A stretch of 35,338 nt of DNA from contig NZ_JANIOC010000024.1 in assembly GCF_024733565.1 (NCBI RefSeq), positions 1 through 35,338 on the forward strand, written 5' to 3'. Below, piece after piece: positions 10,006 to 17,395 of this stretch (the first letter of the stretch is position 1; every line of letters begins with the position of its first letter). The DNA comes from Rossellomorea sp. SC111 (GTDB lineage: Bacteria; Bacillota; Bacilli; Bacillales; Bacillaceae_B). The notes below the pieces were generated by a model. The model had not been told where the DNA came from, did not search any database, and saw only the letters and a list, made by a program, of their open reading frames with translations. A program made the translations under genes and the position numbers.

Positions 10006-10773
10006 TTAATTCATATTTCTCTTGTAGATTAATTTTAGCCCTTTTAACGTCAGGAATGGATCTACTACGTCAATGCTATTGGATTCTTTCGCAATCAGCG
10101 TGGCTAATCCTCCCGTAGCAATGACCGTTGGCTCTTTCTTACTTTGTGCTTTCATTCTTTGAACAATACCTTCGACTTGTCCAACATATCCATAAAGAAT
10201 ACCTGCCTGCATAGCTGTTACGGTATTCTTTCCGATGATCTGTTCTGGACGAGCGATTTCAATCCTTGGCAGTTTGGCAGCCTTCGAGTACAGGGCCTCC
10301 GTTGATATTCCTATTCCCGGGGCGATCGCACCACCCATATATTGTCGTTCTTCATTGATATAGCAATACGTCGTCGCTGTACCGAAGTCAACGATGATGA
10401 GCGGGCCGCCGTATTCATGAATGCCAGCGACTGCATTGACGATTCGATCCGCTCCGACTTCCCTTGGGTTTTCATACATAATATTTAAACCAGTCTTGAT
10501 CCCAGGACCGACAACCAGTGGAGTAATATGAAAATACTTCTCACACATGCGTTCCAAACTGAACATAATTGGAGGGACAACGGAAGAAATGATGATGCCG
10601 TCAATTTCTTCAAACGTTAAATTCACATGCTCAAACAGATTCTTTACAAGCATGCCAAACTCATCTTCGGTTTTATGTCGATTCGTTTCAGCTCTCCAAT
10701 GATATTTTAAATGGTCATTTTCATATACACCAAATACAATATTGGTATTCCCTACATCCATTACAAAAATCAA
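10006..10773 (-). CDS. coaX: Type III pantothenate kinase
   Basis: Phosphorylates pantothenate, the first step to coenzyme A. The acetate-kinase-fold product shows the N-terminal DVGNTN loop, [20 protein letters not shown] and ATGGLA, all typical of CoaX rather than CoaA. Two starts are possible: GTG at 10782 (258 residues) or TTG at 10773 (255 residues, [11 protein letters not shown]). I prefer the TTG because its N-terminus matches the family and AGGTGAGG lies just upstream, overlapping the GTG. First gene of coaX-hslO-yacD; in B. subtilis it follows ftsH closely, but here about 700 bp of repeats intervene. Confidence 0.95.
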   Translation of the reverse strand: MIFVMDVGNTNIVFGVYENDHLKYHWRAETNRHKTEDEFGMLVKNLFEHVNLTFEEIDGIIISSVVPPIMFSLERMCEKYFHITPLVVGPGIKTGLNIMYENPREVGADRIVNAVAGIHEYGGPLIIVDFGTATTYCYINEERQYMGGAIAPGIGISTEALYSKAAKLPRIEIARPEQIIGKNTVTAMQAGILYGYVGQVEGIVQRMKAQSKKEPTVIATGGLATLIAKESNSIDVVDPFLTLKGLKLIYKRNMN

Positions 10774-10813
10774 TATCCTCACCTACTAAGCCAATTGTTT
10801 TCACACTGCCAAC

Positions 10814-10822
10814 ATCATACCA
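10814..10822 (-). promoter_or_regulatory. Possible coaX promoter (extended -10)
   Basis: On the minus strand TGGTATGAT gives an extended -10 element (TGn plus TATGAT) about 40 bases before the coaX start. No good -35 box is seen at the usual distance. A promoter is expected here because the repeat region separates coaX from ftsH. Confidence 0.35.
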
Positions 10823-10841
10823 TAATTTATTTAGAATAGGT

Positions 10842-10967
10842 ACAAAAGCGGAACCGGCTTGGTCAGGCCCGACAAGCATAAGGCGATTACACCGGAAAGG
10901 CGTCCTTTGCCTTTTTGGTGTAATTGACTTATGACCTCGAGGGACTAGCCGGTGGAGCTAGATGGGT
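10842..10967 (+). repeat. Tandem intergenic repeat, copy 1 (126 bp)
   Basis: First full unit of a tandem array. It holds an extended hairpin from CATAAG (10877-10882) to CTTATG (10928-10933): outer stem, then GATTACACC paired with GGTGTAATT, then AAAGGC with GCCTTT. An outer pair ACCGGCT (10853-10859) with AGCCGGT (10947-10953) could enclose the whole unit. It has no reading frame of note. The family resembles short repeats recalled from many Bacillaceae genomes; I cannot name it. Confidence 0.85.
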
Positions 10968-11092
10968 ATAAAAGCGCAAGGGCTTTGCACAGAAGCGACA
11001 AGCATAAGGCGACTTCACCGGAAAGGCGTTTTTTGCCTTTTTGGTGAAGTTGACTTATGACCTCGAGGGGCTAGCCGGTGGAGCTGGATGGT
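10968..11092 (+). repeat. Tandem intergenic repeat, copy 2 (125 bp)
   Basis: Second unit. Over roughly 100 aligned bases from 10997 it differs from copy 1 by eight substitutions and one indel. Four of the eight form two compensatory pairs in the hairpin arms (GACTTCACC with GGTGAAGTT here). The first 28 bases have diverged more, so the outer arm seen in copy 1 is weakened. The hairpin runs from CATAAG at 11003 to CTTATG at 11059. Confidence 0.85.
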
Positions 11093-11121
11093 ATAAGAGC
11101 GCAACCAGCTTGGTTAGGTCC
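11093..11121 (+). repeat. Tandem intergenic repeat, truncated copy 3
   Basis: ATAAGAGCGCAACC..GCTTGGTTAGGTCC matches the first 29 bases of copy 1 with a few changes and then stops. The array is therefore about 2.2 units long. Confidence 0.7.
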
Positions 11122-11190
11122 ATTTGTTTTGCATAATTCCCAAAAAATTCATTTACCATAAGTGGCAGCGCGAAAACTTTGACCGTTCCT

Positions 11191-11303
11191 TTCCGCTCCA
11201 GGCACTTGCTTTCCACGGGGAGGAAATCGAGCCTCCTCGGGCTTCGCCCTGCGGGGTCTCGACCTTTCCTCTTTTTCCCGCTGGAGTCAAGTGCCTTCCG
11301 CTA
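11191..11303 (-). repeat. GC-rich imperfect palindromic repeat
   Basis: A roughly 110-bp element with nested inverted arms: GGCACTTG (11201-11208) with CAAGTGCC (11288-11295), GAGGAAATCGAG with CTCGACCTTTCCTC, and an inner GGGCTTCGCCC hairpin. On the minus strand it reads GTAGCGGAAGGCACTTGACT..GACCCCGCAGGGCGAAG..CTGGAGCGGAAA, a pattern I recall as a very common intergenic repeat in Bacillaceae. It codes for nothing obvious. The plus-strand frame across it appears to be a by-product of the repeat. Confidence 0.8.
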
Positions 11304-11460
11304 CAATCCACTCTTTGCTCCTACATTTATGACTTCCTAATAATTGAAAAACAAAAGAAGCCCCCTTTTCTAGATATGGTAGGCGTTTATTCTCAAATAT
11401 CATTTCGTTGTTAATGTTTAACGTTATTAAGCATCGATTCAGCTTATCTCATTTATAATC

Positions 11461-11492
11461 AAAAAAAGGATGCACCCAAATGGATGCATCCT
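11461..11492 (-). terminator. ftsH terminator
   Basis: On the minus strand AAGGATGCA pairs with TGCATCCTT around a short inner TCC/GGG extension, followed by a run of seven T (11467-11461). It starts right after the ftsH stop. Confidence 0.93.
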
Positions 11493-11498
11493 TCACTA

Positions 11499-13460
11499 TC
11501 ATGTGCGATCAGTATTAGAGTCGTCTTCTTTTGAAGTCGTGTCTTCTACAATCGCAGTGTCTTCATTTTTCTTCTGGATGTTCACCTTCACGTCACTGTT
11601 TTCCTGATCGGATTCATATGTGCGTTCAGGCAATTTGCCGTGATCCATTAGAGATTTGATTTGCGCTGCGTCTAAAGTTTCTATATCTAATAAAGTTTTG
11701 GCAATGAGTTCAAGCTTGTCACGATTTTCAGTAAGAATTCGCTTCGCTCTCTCATAGCTTTCTTTGATGAGACGCTGCATTTCTAAGTCAATTTCATACG
11801 CGATGGCATCTGAATAGTTTTGTTCACTATTGATGTCACGTCCAAGGAATACTTGACCACCTTGGGATTGACCGAACTGAAGTGGTCCGAGCTTATCACT
11901 CATACCATATTCAGTGACCATTTTACGGGCGATTCCAGTTGCACGTTGGAAGTCATTGTGTGCACCGGTGGATACATCTCCGAAGATGATTTCCTCTGCC
12001 ACACGACCACCGAGTAATCCGGTAATCTTATCAAGAAGCTCAGGCTTCGTCATGAAGTAACGATCTTCTTTAGGAAGCATGACAGCATAGCCGCCAGCCT
12101 GCCCACGAGGAACGATGGTTACCTTATGTACCATGTCAGCTTCATCAAGGACTAATCCGATCACGGTGTGACCCGCTTCGTGGAATGCCACGATTTTACG
12201 TTCTTTTTCAGATATGACTTTGCTCTTCTTGGCAGGACCTGCAATGACACGGTCCGTTGCTTCGTCGATATCGCGCATATCAATTTTCTTCTTATCTTCA
12301 CGAGCCGCCACAAGTGCCGCTTCGTTCAGAAGGTTTTCCAAATCGGCTCCTGAGAAGCCTGGTGTTCTCATTGCAATCGCTTTTAGATCGACAGATTCAT
12401 CAAGCGGTTTATTATGAGAATGTACTTTAAGAACAGCTTCACGGCCTTTTAAGTCTGGACGATCTACTGTAATTTGACGGTCAAAACGTCCTGGGCGCAA
12501 TAATGCCGGATCCAGAATGTCAGGTCGGTTTGTTGCAGCGACGATGATGATACCTTCGTTCGCTCCGAAACCGTCCATTTCAACAAGTAACTGGTTAAGG
12601 GTTTGTTCACGCTCATCGTGACCTCCACCCAAGCCTGCTCCACGTTGACGACCGACTGCATCGATCTCATCAATGAAGATGATACATGGTGCATTCTTCT
12701 TCGCGTTTTCAAATAAGTCACGTACACGAGATGCACCCACACCGACAAACATTTCAACGAAGTCGGAACCACTGATTGAGAAGAAAGGAACTCCCGCTTC
12801 TCCAGCTACCGCTCGTGCAAGTAGGGTTTTACCTGTACCAGGAGGTCCCACTAGAAGGACACCCTTCGGAATGCGGGCACCCACTTCAGAGAACTTGCGT
12901 GGATCCTTTAAGAATTCCACTACCTCCACAAGTTCTTGTTTCTCTTCATCCGCTCCCGCTACATCTTTAAAGCGGACTTTCTTCTTCTCTTCACTGTAAA
13001 GTTTTGCCTTACTCTTACCGAAGTTCATGACACGGCTTCCGCCGCCTTGAGCTTGGTTAAGTAAGAAGAAGAACAGAATGAAGATGATGACAAACGGGAT
13101 GATGGTTGTGAAGAAAGATACCCAGCCGCTTGTTTCCTTGGCCTGTAATACTTCCACATCGATGCCTTGCTCCGATGCCGCAGTATTGATCTTATCCATC
13201 AGCTTTCCATCTGTGGTAAGGACATAGGTCAAGAAGTACTCTCCTTCTTTAGCCCCTTCCATTTGTCCTTTTACTTCATACACACCTCTGCCAGGCTGAA
13301 TTGAAAAAGAAGAAACATCTCCGTCTTCAAGGTTATTAATAAATGTACTGTACTCGATATTTTTGGTTGGCTCGTTGTTGTTACTGAAATAACTCACCAC
13401 ACCTATAATCACTAAAAAGACTAGTAAATAGAATATGGTGTTTCGAAAGATCCGGTTCAT
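11499..13460 (-). CDS. ftsH: ATP-dependent zinc metalloprotease FtsH
   Basis: Membrane-bound AAA+ protease that degrades misfolded membrane proteins and regulators. In B. subtilis it is needed for sporulation and heat and salt stress. The 653-residue product has two membrane helices (about 8-25 and 115-134) enclosing an external domain. Next is the AAA module with Walker A GPPGTGKT (205-212) and Walker B IIFIDEID (260-267), then the zinc site HEAGH (427-431). The tail (about 610-653) is acidic and low in complexity. ATG with GGAGGAGG upstream. Two overlapping weak promoters are possible at about 13493-13525 (TATGAT or TACTAT as -10). It follows hprT by 103 bases, with no terminator between. 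Confidence 0.98.
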   Translation of the reverse strand: MNRIFRNTIFYLLVFLVIIGVVSYFSNNNEPTKNIEYSTFINNLEDGDVSSFSIQPGRGVYEVKGQMEGAKEGEYFLTYVLTTDGKLMDKINTAASEQGIDVEVLQAKETSGWVSFFTTIIPFVIIFILFFFLLNQAQGGGSRVMNFGKSKAKLYSEEKKKVRFKDVAGADEEKQELVEVVEFLKDPRKFSEVGARIPKGVLLVGPPGTGKTLLARAVAGEAGVPFFSISGSDFVEMFVGVGASRVRDLFENAKKNAPCIIFIDEIDAVGRQRGAGLGGGHDEREQTLNQLLVEMDGFGANEGIIIVAATNRPDILDPALLRPGRFDRQITVDRPDLKGREAVLKVHSHNKPLDESVDLKAIAMRTPGFSGADLENLLNEAALVAAREDKKKIDMRDIDEATDRVIAGPAKKSKVISEKERKIVAFHEAGHTVIGLVLDEADMVHKVTIVPRGQAGGYAVMLPKEDRYFMTKPELLDKITGLLGGRVAEEIIFGDVSTGAHNDFQRATGIARKMVTEYGMSDKLGPLQFGQSQGGQVFLGRDINSEQNYSDAIAYEIDLEMQRLIKESYERAKRILTENRDKLELIAKTLLDIETLDAAQIKSLMDHGKLPERTYESDQENSDVKVNIQKKNEDTAIVEDTTSKEDDSNTDRT

Positions 13461-13563
13461 CCCTTACCTCCTCCCACGGGTAAACAAACTAAGTAAAATA
13501 GTATCATAGAAAATCATGGCATTACAACAAATTGCACTTACAAGATTCCTCTTTAGAATATAC

Positions 13564-14112
13564 TTATTCTCCAGTTGTATACACTCTTGGTTTTAAAACA
13601 CCGATATACGGCAGATTACGATATCTTTCAGCGTAATCAAGACCATATCCGACCACGAACTCGTCAGGGACAATAAAGCCGACGTAGTCCGCTTTGATAT
13701 CTGCTTTACGACCGGTTGGTTTGTCAAGCAGAGTCACAATGCTGATTGATTTTGCCTTACGATAGCGGAAAAGCTCCACCAGATAGCTTAATGTCAATCC
13801 GCTGTCGATGATATCTTCAATGATGAGGATATCCCGGCCTTCCACCTTTGTATCTAAATCTTTCACAATCTTTACTTCTCCTGAAGAGACAGTAGAGTTC
13901 CCGTAGCTGGATACATCCATGAAATCCATTTCCATATGAGTATCCATGCGCTTGCAAAGGTCAGCCATGAAGGGCATCGCGCCTTTTAAAACGCCAATTG
14001 CCAAAGGAAAACGATCTTGATATTCCTCTGTTAATTGTGCACCTAATGCTTTAATCTTTTCTTGAAGTTCTTCTTCTGAAATTAACACTTTCTCAATATC
14101 TTGGTTTAACAA
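13564..14112 (-). CDS. hprT: Hypoxanthine-guanine phosphoribosyltransferase
   Basis: Purine salvage: joins hypoxanthine or guanine to PRPP. The 182-residue type I phosphoribosyltransferase has the PRPP loop [12 protein letters not shown] (97-108) with the acidic pair Glu99/Asp100. The N-terminus [11 protein letters not shown] is family-like. The start is TTG, with AGGAGG ten bases upstream, inside the end of tilS. It starts three bases after the tilS stop, the tilS-hprT-ftsH order of B. subtilis, where HprT and TilS also form a regulator of ftsH expression. Confidence 0.96.
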   Translation of the reverse strand: MLNQDIEKVLISEEELQEKIKALGAQLTEEYQDRFPLAIGVLKGAMPFMADLCKRMDTHMEMDFMDVSSYGNSTVSSGEVKIVKDLDTKVEGRDILIIEDIIDSGLTLSYLVELFRYRKAKSISIVTLLDKPTGRKADIKADYVGFIVPDEFVVGYGLDYAERYRNLPYIGVLKPRVYTTGE

Positions 14113-14115
14113 TGT

Positions 14116-15519
14116 TCAACTGCCTCCTAGAAGATGATTGCTTGTAAATTGTAGTACTAAACTATTTTCCTGCTCTTCTCCCAAATCGTAAATAGACTTC
14201 TTCATTCCCGGAACCCAGAGGATATGTTGTTCAGCGTCTACTACAACCGGCCACTCCTCACGAAGGTGCGCGGGAAGTTTATGATCGATAAAGAGGGTTT
14301 TCAGCTTCTTGGAGCCTGCCATCCCCTTCACTTTCATTCTGTCCTTACTCCTTCTCGTTCGCACGTAAAGAGGGAGGGATACAGCGCTTGGATCAAGATA
14401 GATCACATCACTGGCTTCATCCGGGGTGTGCGGGGAAGAATAGAGATGAAACTGATATTCACCTTGAATGTCCAGCCCCTTATCAACCTGGAGCTCATAA
14501 CAATATGGAACCCCGGTTAAGGCTAATTCTCCAAAGTGAAAATAGCATGTATGATACGCACGTGTTACCTTAAGCCCCTTTGGTAAGTCTATGCTGGCAT
14601 TCGGCGCTTTTCCTTTTAAAATACCCAATACATCGTAAATATGTATAGACGATAAGGAAGATGGTCTTACTTTGTAAAGATAGTTTAATATTAGATTAAT
14701 CCCTCTTCTTTGTAAAGGCTGAGCCATTGCAAGAAAACCATCGATATGTATTGAGGAGAAATCCCCGGTGTTATTCCATACCTTATTCAACTTTTCTTCT
14801 GTTAATTCCTCTAAATATGCCTCATCTTCTGCTATTTCTTCACTAAATCGTTGGAATTGCAGATGGACATGAGGGTTTTCCTGTTTTAAGAATGGAAGGA
14901 CTCTCTTTCTAAACCGATTCCTTGTATAAACTTCCTTCTGGTTACTGGGATCCCTTCTCGGTTCTAGATCATGTCTATCACAATAATCCTCGATCTCCAT
15001 TTTAGTCACAGAGAGGAACGGCCGGATAATGTCACCGTCAGCAAATGATCGTTTCAGGGGAATGCCGGCTCTACTCGCCCCCGATGCCCCTCTTGTCAAT
15101 TTCATCAGGATCGTCTCCACTTGATCATCCCCGTGATGACCCAGGGCCAGTTTGGTGGCTGACAGCTCTCCCATGACCTCCTCCAGAAACCCATAGCGGA
15201 TCTTTCGGGCCATATCCTGCATGCTTCCATTTGTGGCTTCGATTTCCCTCGAAACATTCAGCTGTTTTCCGTAGAAGGGGATATTCCGCCCGTGACAGAA
15301 ATCCTGGACGAACTGTAGCTCCTGGAAGGATTCCTCCCCCCTGAACATATGATCCAGATGGGCTGCGGCCACTTCTACTCCTAACCCTCTTTTGTTCAAG
15401 TCAAGAAAATGCAGCAGCGCCAGGGAATCAGGTCCGCCCGATACTGCTACCAGAATGCGGTCGCCCTTTTGAATGAGCTGGTGATCTTGAATAAATCGTT
15501 TTGTCGTATGCTCTAACAT
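14116..15519 (-). CDS. tilS: tRNA(Ile)-lysidine synthase
   Basis: Changes the wobble cytidine of the CAU-anticodon tRNA-Ile to lysidine so that it reads AUA. The 467-residue product has the N-type ATP pyrophosphatase P-loop SGGPDS (27-32), the family's LGHHGDDQVET stretch, and a C-terminal TilS domain (about 380-440, RRSKDRMKVKG...KKLKTLFIDHKLP). The ATG at 15519 has AGAGGA six bases upstream; an upstream in-frame ATG lacks a site. Essential in Bacillus. The CAU tRNA in this window is elongator tRNA-Met, not its substrate. Confidence 0.96.
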   Translation of the reverse strand: MLEHTTKRFIQDHQLIQKGDRILVAVSGGPDSLALLHFLDLNKRGLGVEVAAAHLDHMFRGEESFQELQFVQDFCHGRNIPFYGKQLNVSREIEATNGSMQDMARKIRYGFLEEVMGELSATKLALGHHGDDQVETILMKLTRGASGASRAGIPLKRSFADGDIIRPFLSVTKMEIEDYCDRHDLEPRRDPSNQKEVYTRNRFRKRVLPFLKQENPHVHLQFQRFSEEIAEDEAYLEELTEEKLNKVWNNTGDFSSIHIDGFLAMAQPLQRRGINLILNYLYKVRPSSLSSIHIYDVLGILKGKAPNASIDLPKGLKVTRAYHTCYFHFGELALTGVPYCYELQVDKGLDIQGEYQFHLYSSPHTPDEASDVIYLDPSAVSLPLYVRTRRSKDRMKVKGMAGSKKLKTLFIDHKLPAHLREEWPVVVDAEQHILWVPGMKKSIYDLGEEQENSLVLQFTSNHLLGGS

Positions 15520-15587
15520 TGTGCTTCCTCTTCCTACAACCATTTTCCCCATTGTATCAATTTCTACTGGTTTCTCACACCGATATG

Positions 15588-16601
15588 CTACAACAATTCT
15601 CCATAAATATACAAAACGTATAGGAGTGAGACAATGATCACAACAAGTACCGTCTCCAGAAAGTGACTTGAATTTTTATTCCGCTGGTTCTGGTATCTGC
15701 TTGGATGGGGGGAAGCTGTTCTTACAGTAGCACTTTGCTGAACAGATCGTTGGGCCTTCGGTTTCGGTTTCGGCTGCTGCACCGGTTGGGCATGCGAGAG
15801 TCCATGTAAAAGACTCTCTCTCATTTCGCTGGCGGTTTGAAATTTGCCATCGAGGGCACCCTGGATCGTCCCTGCGAATTTTTTCAGCTGGTCCTTCGAA
15901 TCCACAGCCTGCCTCAGTTGTTTTATATTCCCTTCCCCGGTCTTAGTGAAACGCGTTGGATAGGCCAAATTGATAAGGATCATCCCTACTGAGAAAAGAT
16001 CATAGGAGGATTCAGCCCTCCTGGATCCCCCAATCCAATACCCTCTATCAAAAAACTCCGTGAACTCCTTGATCGCCCGGCCGTTAATGGTGGTTCCCCC
16101 AACATCAATACAGCGAATCCTGTAAGGAGGACCTGTCACAATTAAGTTTTCAGGTTTTAAATCCCCAAAAACCCATCCTTCCTTATGAATCCGCTCCAAG
16201 TCTGTCAGGAGCTGAGCAACGAGGACACCTGTCCAGGAGAATCCCTTCGATTGAACAAATGACAGCAGATCGGTTCCCTGTATATATTCCATCACGTAGA
16301 AATGGATTTTTTGACCCCTTACCTCCCAATCGTCCACATCAAGAAGCTTTGGCCCAAGGGGAGAACCTTGGACCTTTGAGAAAGCTTTTAATACATTGAC
16401 TTCAGAAGTAATCGACACATTGCTGTCACTCATTTTTAACGCCTGGTAACCTGAGGACCCTTGCACAAGATATACAATCCCGTTCGCCCCGTATCCCAAT
16501 TCTTTTACAATCGTATAGATATGTTTATACCACTTACCTCTTATAACTGTTCCAGGATTGAAACTAAATGGTTTCTTCGAAGTATTGTTCATCATCGCCA
16601 C
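15588..16601 (-). CDS. yabT: YabT-type serine/threonine kinase, tail-anchored
   Basis: Hanks-type kinase. In B. subtilis YabT is a sporulation kinase activated by DNA that phosphorylates RecA and other proteins. The 337-residue product has the Gly loop GYGANG (36-41), ATP lysine Lys56 and helix-C Glu67. The catalytic loop is FGDLKPEN (catalytic Asp147), where the usual HRD is replaced by FGD, and DVGG (166-169) stands in place of DFG. A Gln/Pro/Arg-rich linker (about 272-312), likely DNA-binding, leads to a C-terminal membrane helix (about 314-334). The start is GTG at 16601 or ATG at 16595 or 16592; each lies inside yabS (overlap 32-38 bases), suggesting coupling. Confidence 0.9.
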   Translation of the reverse strand: MAMMNNTSKKPFSFNPGTVIRGKWYKHIYTIVKELGYGANGIVYLVQGSSGYQALKMSDSNVSITSEVNVLKAFSKVQGSPLGPKLLDVDDWEVRGQKIHFYVMEYIQGTDLLSFVQSKGFSWTGVLVAQLLTDLERIHKEGWVFGDLKPENLIVTGPPYRIRCIDVGGTTINGRAIKEFTEFFDRGYWIGGSRRAESSYDLFSVGMILINLAYPTRFTKTGEGNIKQLRQAVDSKDQLKKFAGTIQGALDGKFQTASEMRESLLHGLSHAQPVQQPKPKPKAQRSVQQSATVRTASPHPSRYQNQRNKNSSHFLETVLVVIIVSLLYVLYIYGELL

Positions 16602-17304
16602 GAGAGAGCAATCCCCTTAACGAACGTTTTTTCTTAAAGTGTGTGATGGCTTCTGAGATCGCCGGTCCGGTTGGAGTGATTCCGCCTGGAGACAATTTAG
16701 AGAAAATACTCGTCAGTGTTTCGAGTCTTGGTGTCCAATCCAGCAATTTTTCGACATCTTGTCGTTTCCCGGGAAATACAAATACAGAAAACTTGTTATC
16801 ACCCATCCGTGCATTTAGGCTTAATGATAGATCCAGCAAGGCTTCTTTGACCGTCGGGAGCTTATGTTTCATACTTGCAGATGTATCGACAAGAATCAAC
16901 ACTTCCATATCGACGGATTCACCCAGTTCATCCACTACTTCCATAACCTCTCCACGCTGTTCGGGAGGAAGCTCTTCCATAGAGGCAGATTTCCCGAGAA
17001 TTTGTTTCAACTCTTTATTTACAACTCCCTGCAAGGTCTGGGTCATGGCTTTACGCGTGACCATCTGTACCGTTTGAGAAAGCTGTTGTGCATATACAAT
17101 CTGGCTCACCCCACCCCCCGATAGAGCAATCCCTTCAATTTCCTGCATTCCATTGTCATCTATGACATCATTGTCAATCACACCAATCACATTGACCGAG
17201 ATTCCCTGCTCCTTGGCAAGGGCCGCCATCGCAATTGGATCTTCTCCTTGATTCGAGCAACCATCCGTAATTAATAGAATTTGACGAAGTGTACCTGGCT
17301 TCAT
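16564..17304 (-). CDS. yabS: YabS, von Willebrand factor A-domain protein
   Basis: A 246-residue protein of unknown function. The C-terminal half is a VWA domain with a complete MIDAS start DTSAS (140-144), TPTG and an Asp-less end. The N-terminal half begins with ILLITDGCSNQGEDP, which looks like the middle of another VWA domain without its first strand. No signal or membrane segment. ATG with GAGGAGG upstream. It sits between spoIIE and yabT as in B. subtilis, which suggests a link with sporulation, but no role is shown by the sequence. Confidence 0.85.
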   Translation of the reverse strand: MKPGTLRQILLITDGCSNQGEDPIAMAALAKEQGISVNVIGVIDNDVIDDNGMQEIEGIALSGGGVSQIVYAQQLSQTVQMVTRKAMTQTLQGVVNKELKQILGKSASMEELPPEQRGEVMEVVDELGESVDMEVLILVDTSASMKHKLPTVKEALLDLSLSLNARMGDNKFSVFVFPGKRQDVEKLLDWTPRLETLTSIFSKLSPGGITPTGPAISEAITHFKKKRSLRGLLSRGDDEQYFEETI

Positions 17305-17395
17305 CAGACTCCCCTCCTCATTCTAAAGTTGATATCATCTTCGCCGAATAAGGAGGAGTTTATACTCTAGTTAACTATTTTAAAGGGTGCGGACC

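Noticed and set aside
10842..11121. CRISPR array
   Set aside because: The repeats are 126 bp, adjoin without spacers and hold long hairpins; no cas genes are near.
11124..11414. 96-codon plus-strand open frame between coaX and ftsH
   Set aside because: It crosses the GC-rich palindromic repeat, has no ribosome-binding site and no family-like features; it is most likely a by-product of the repeat.
13493..13525. ftsH promoter
   Set aside because: Two overlapping candidates (TTGTTG-16-TATGAT and TTGTAA-18-TACTAT) are both weak and the choice could not be made; mentioned only with ftsH.
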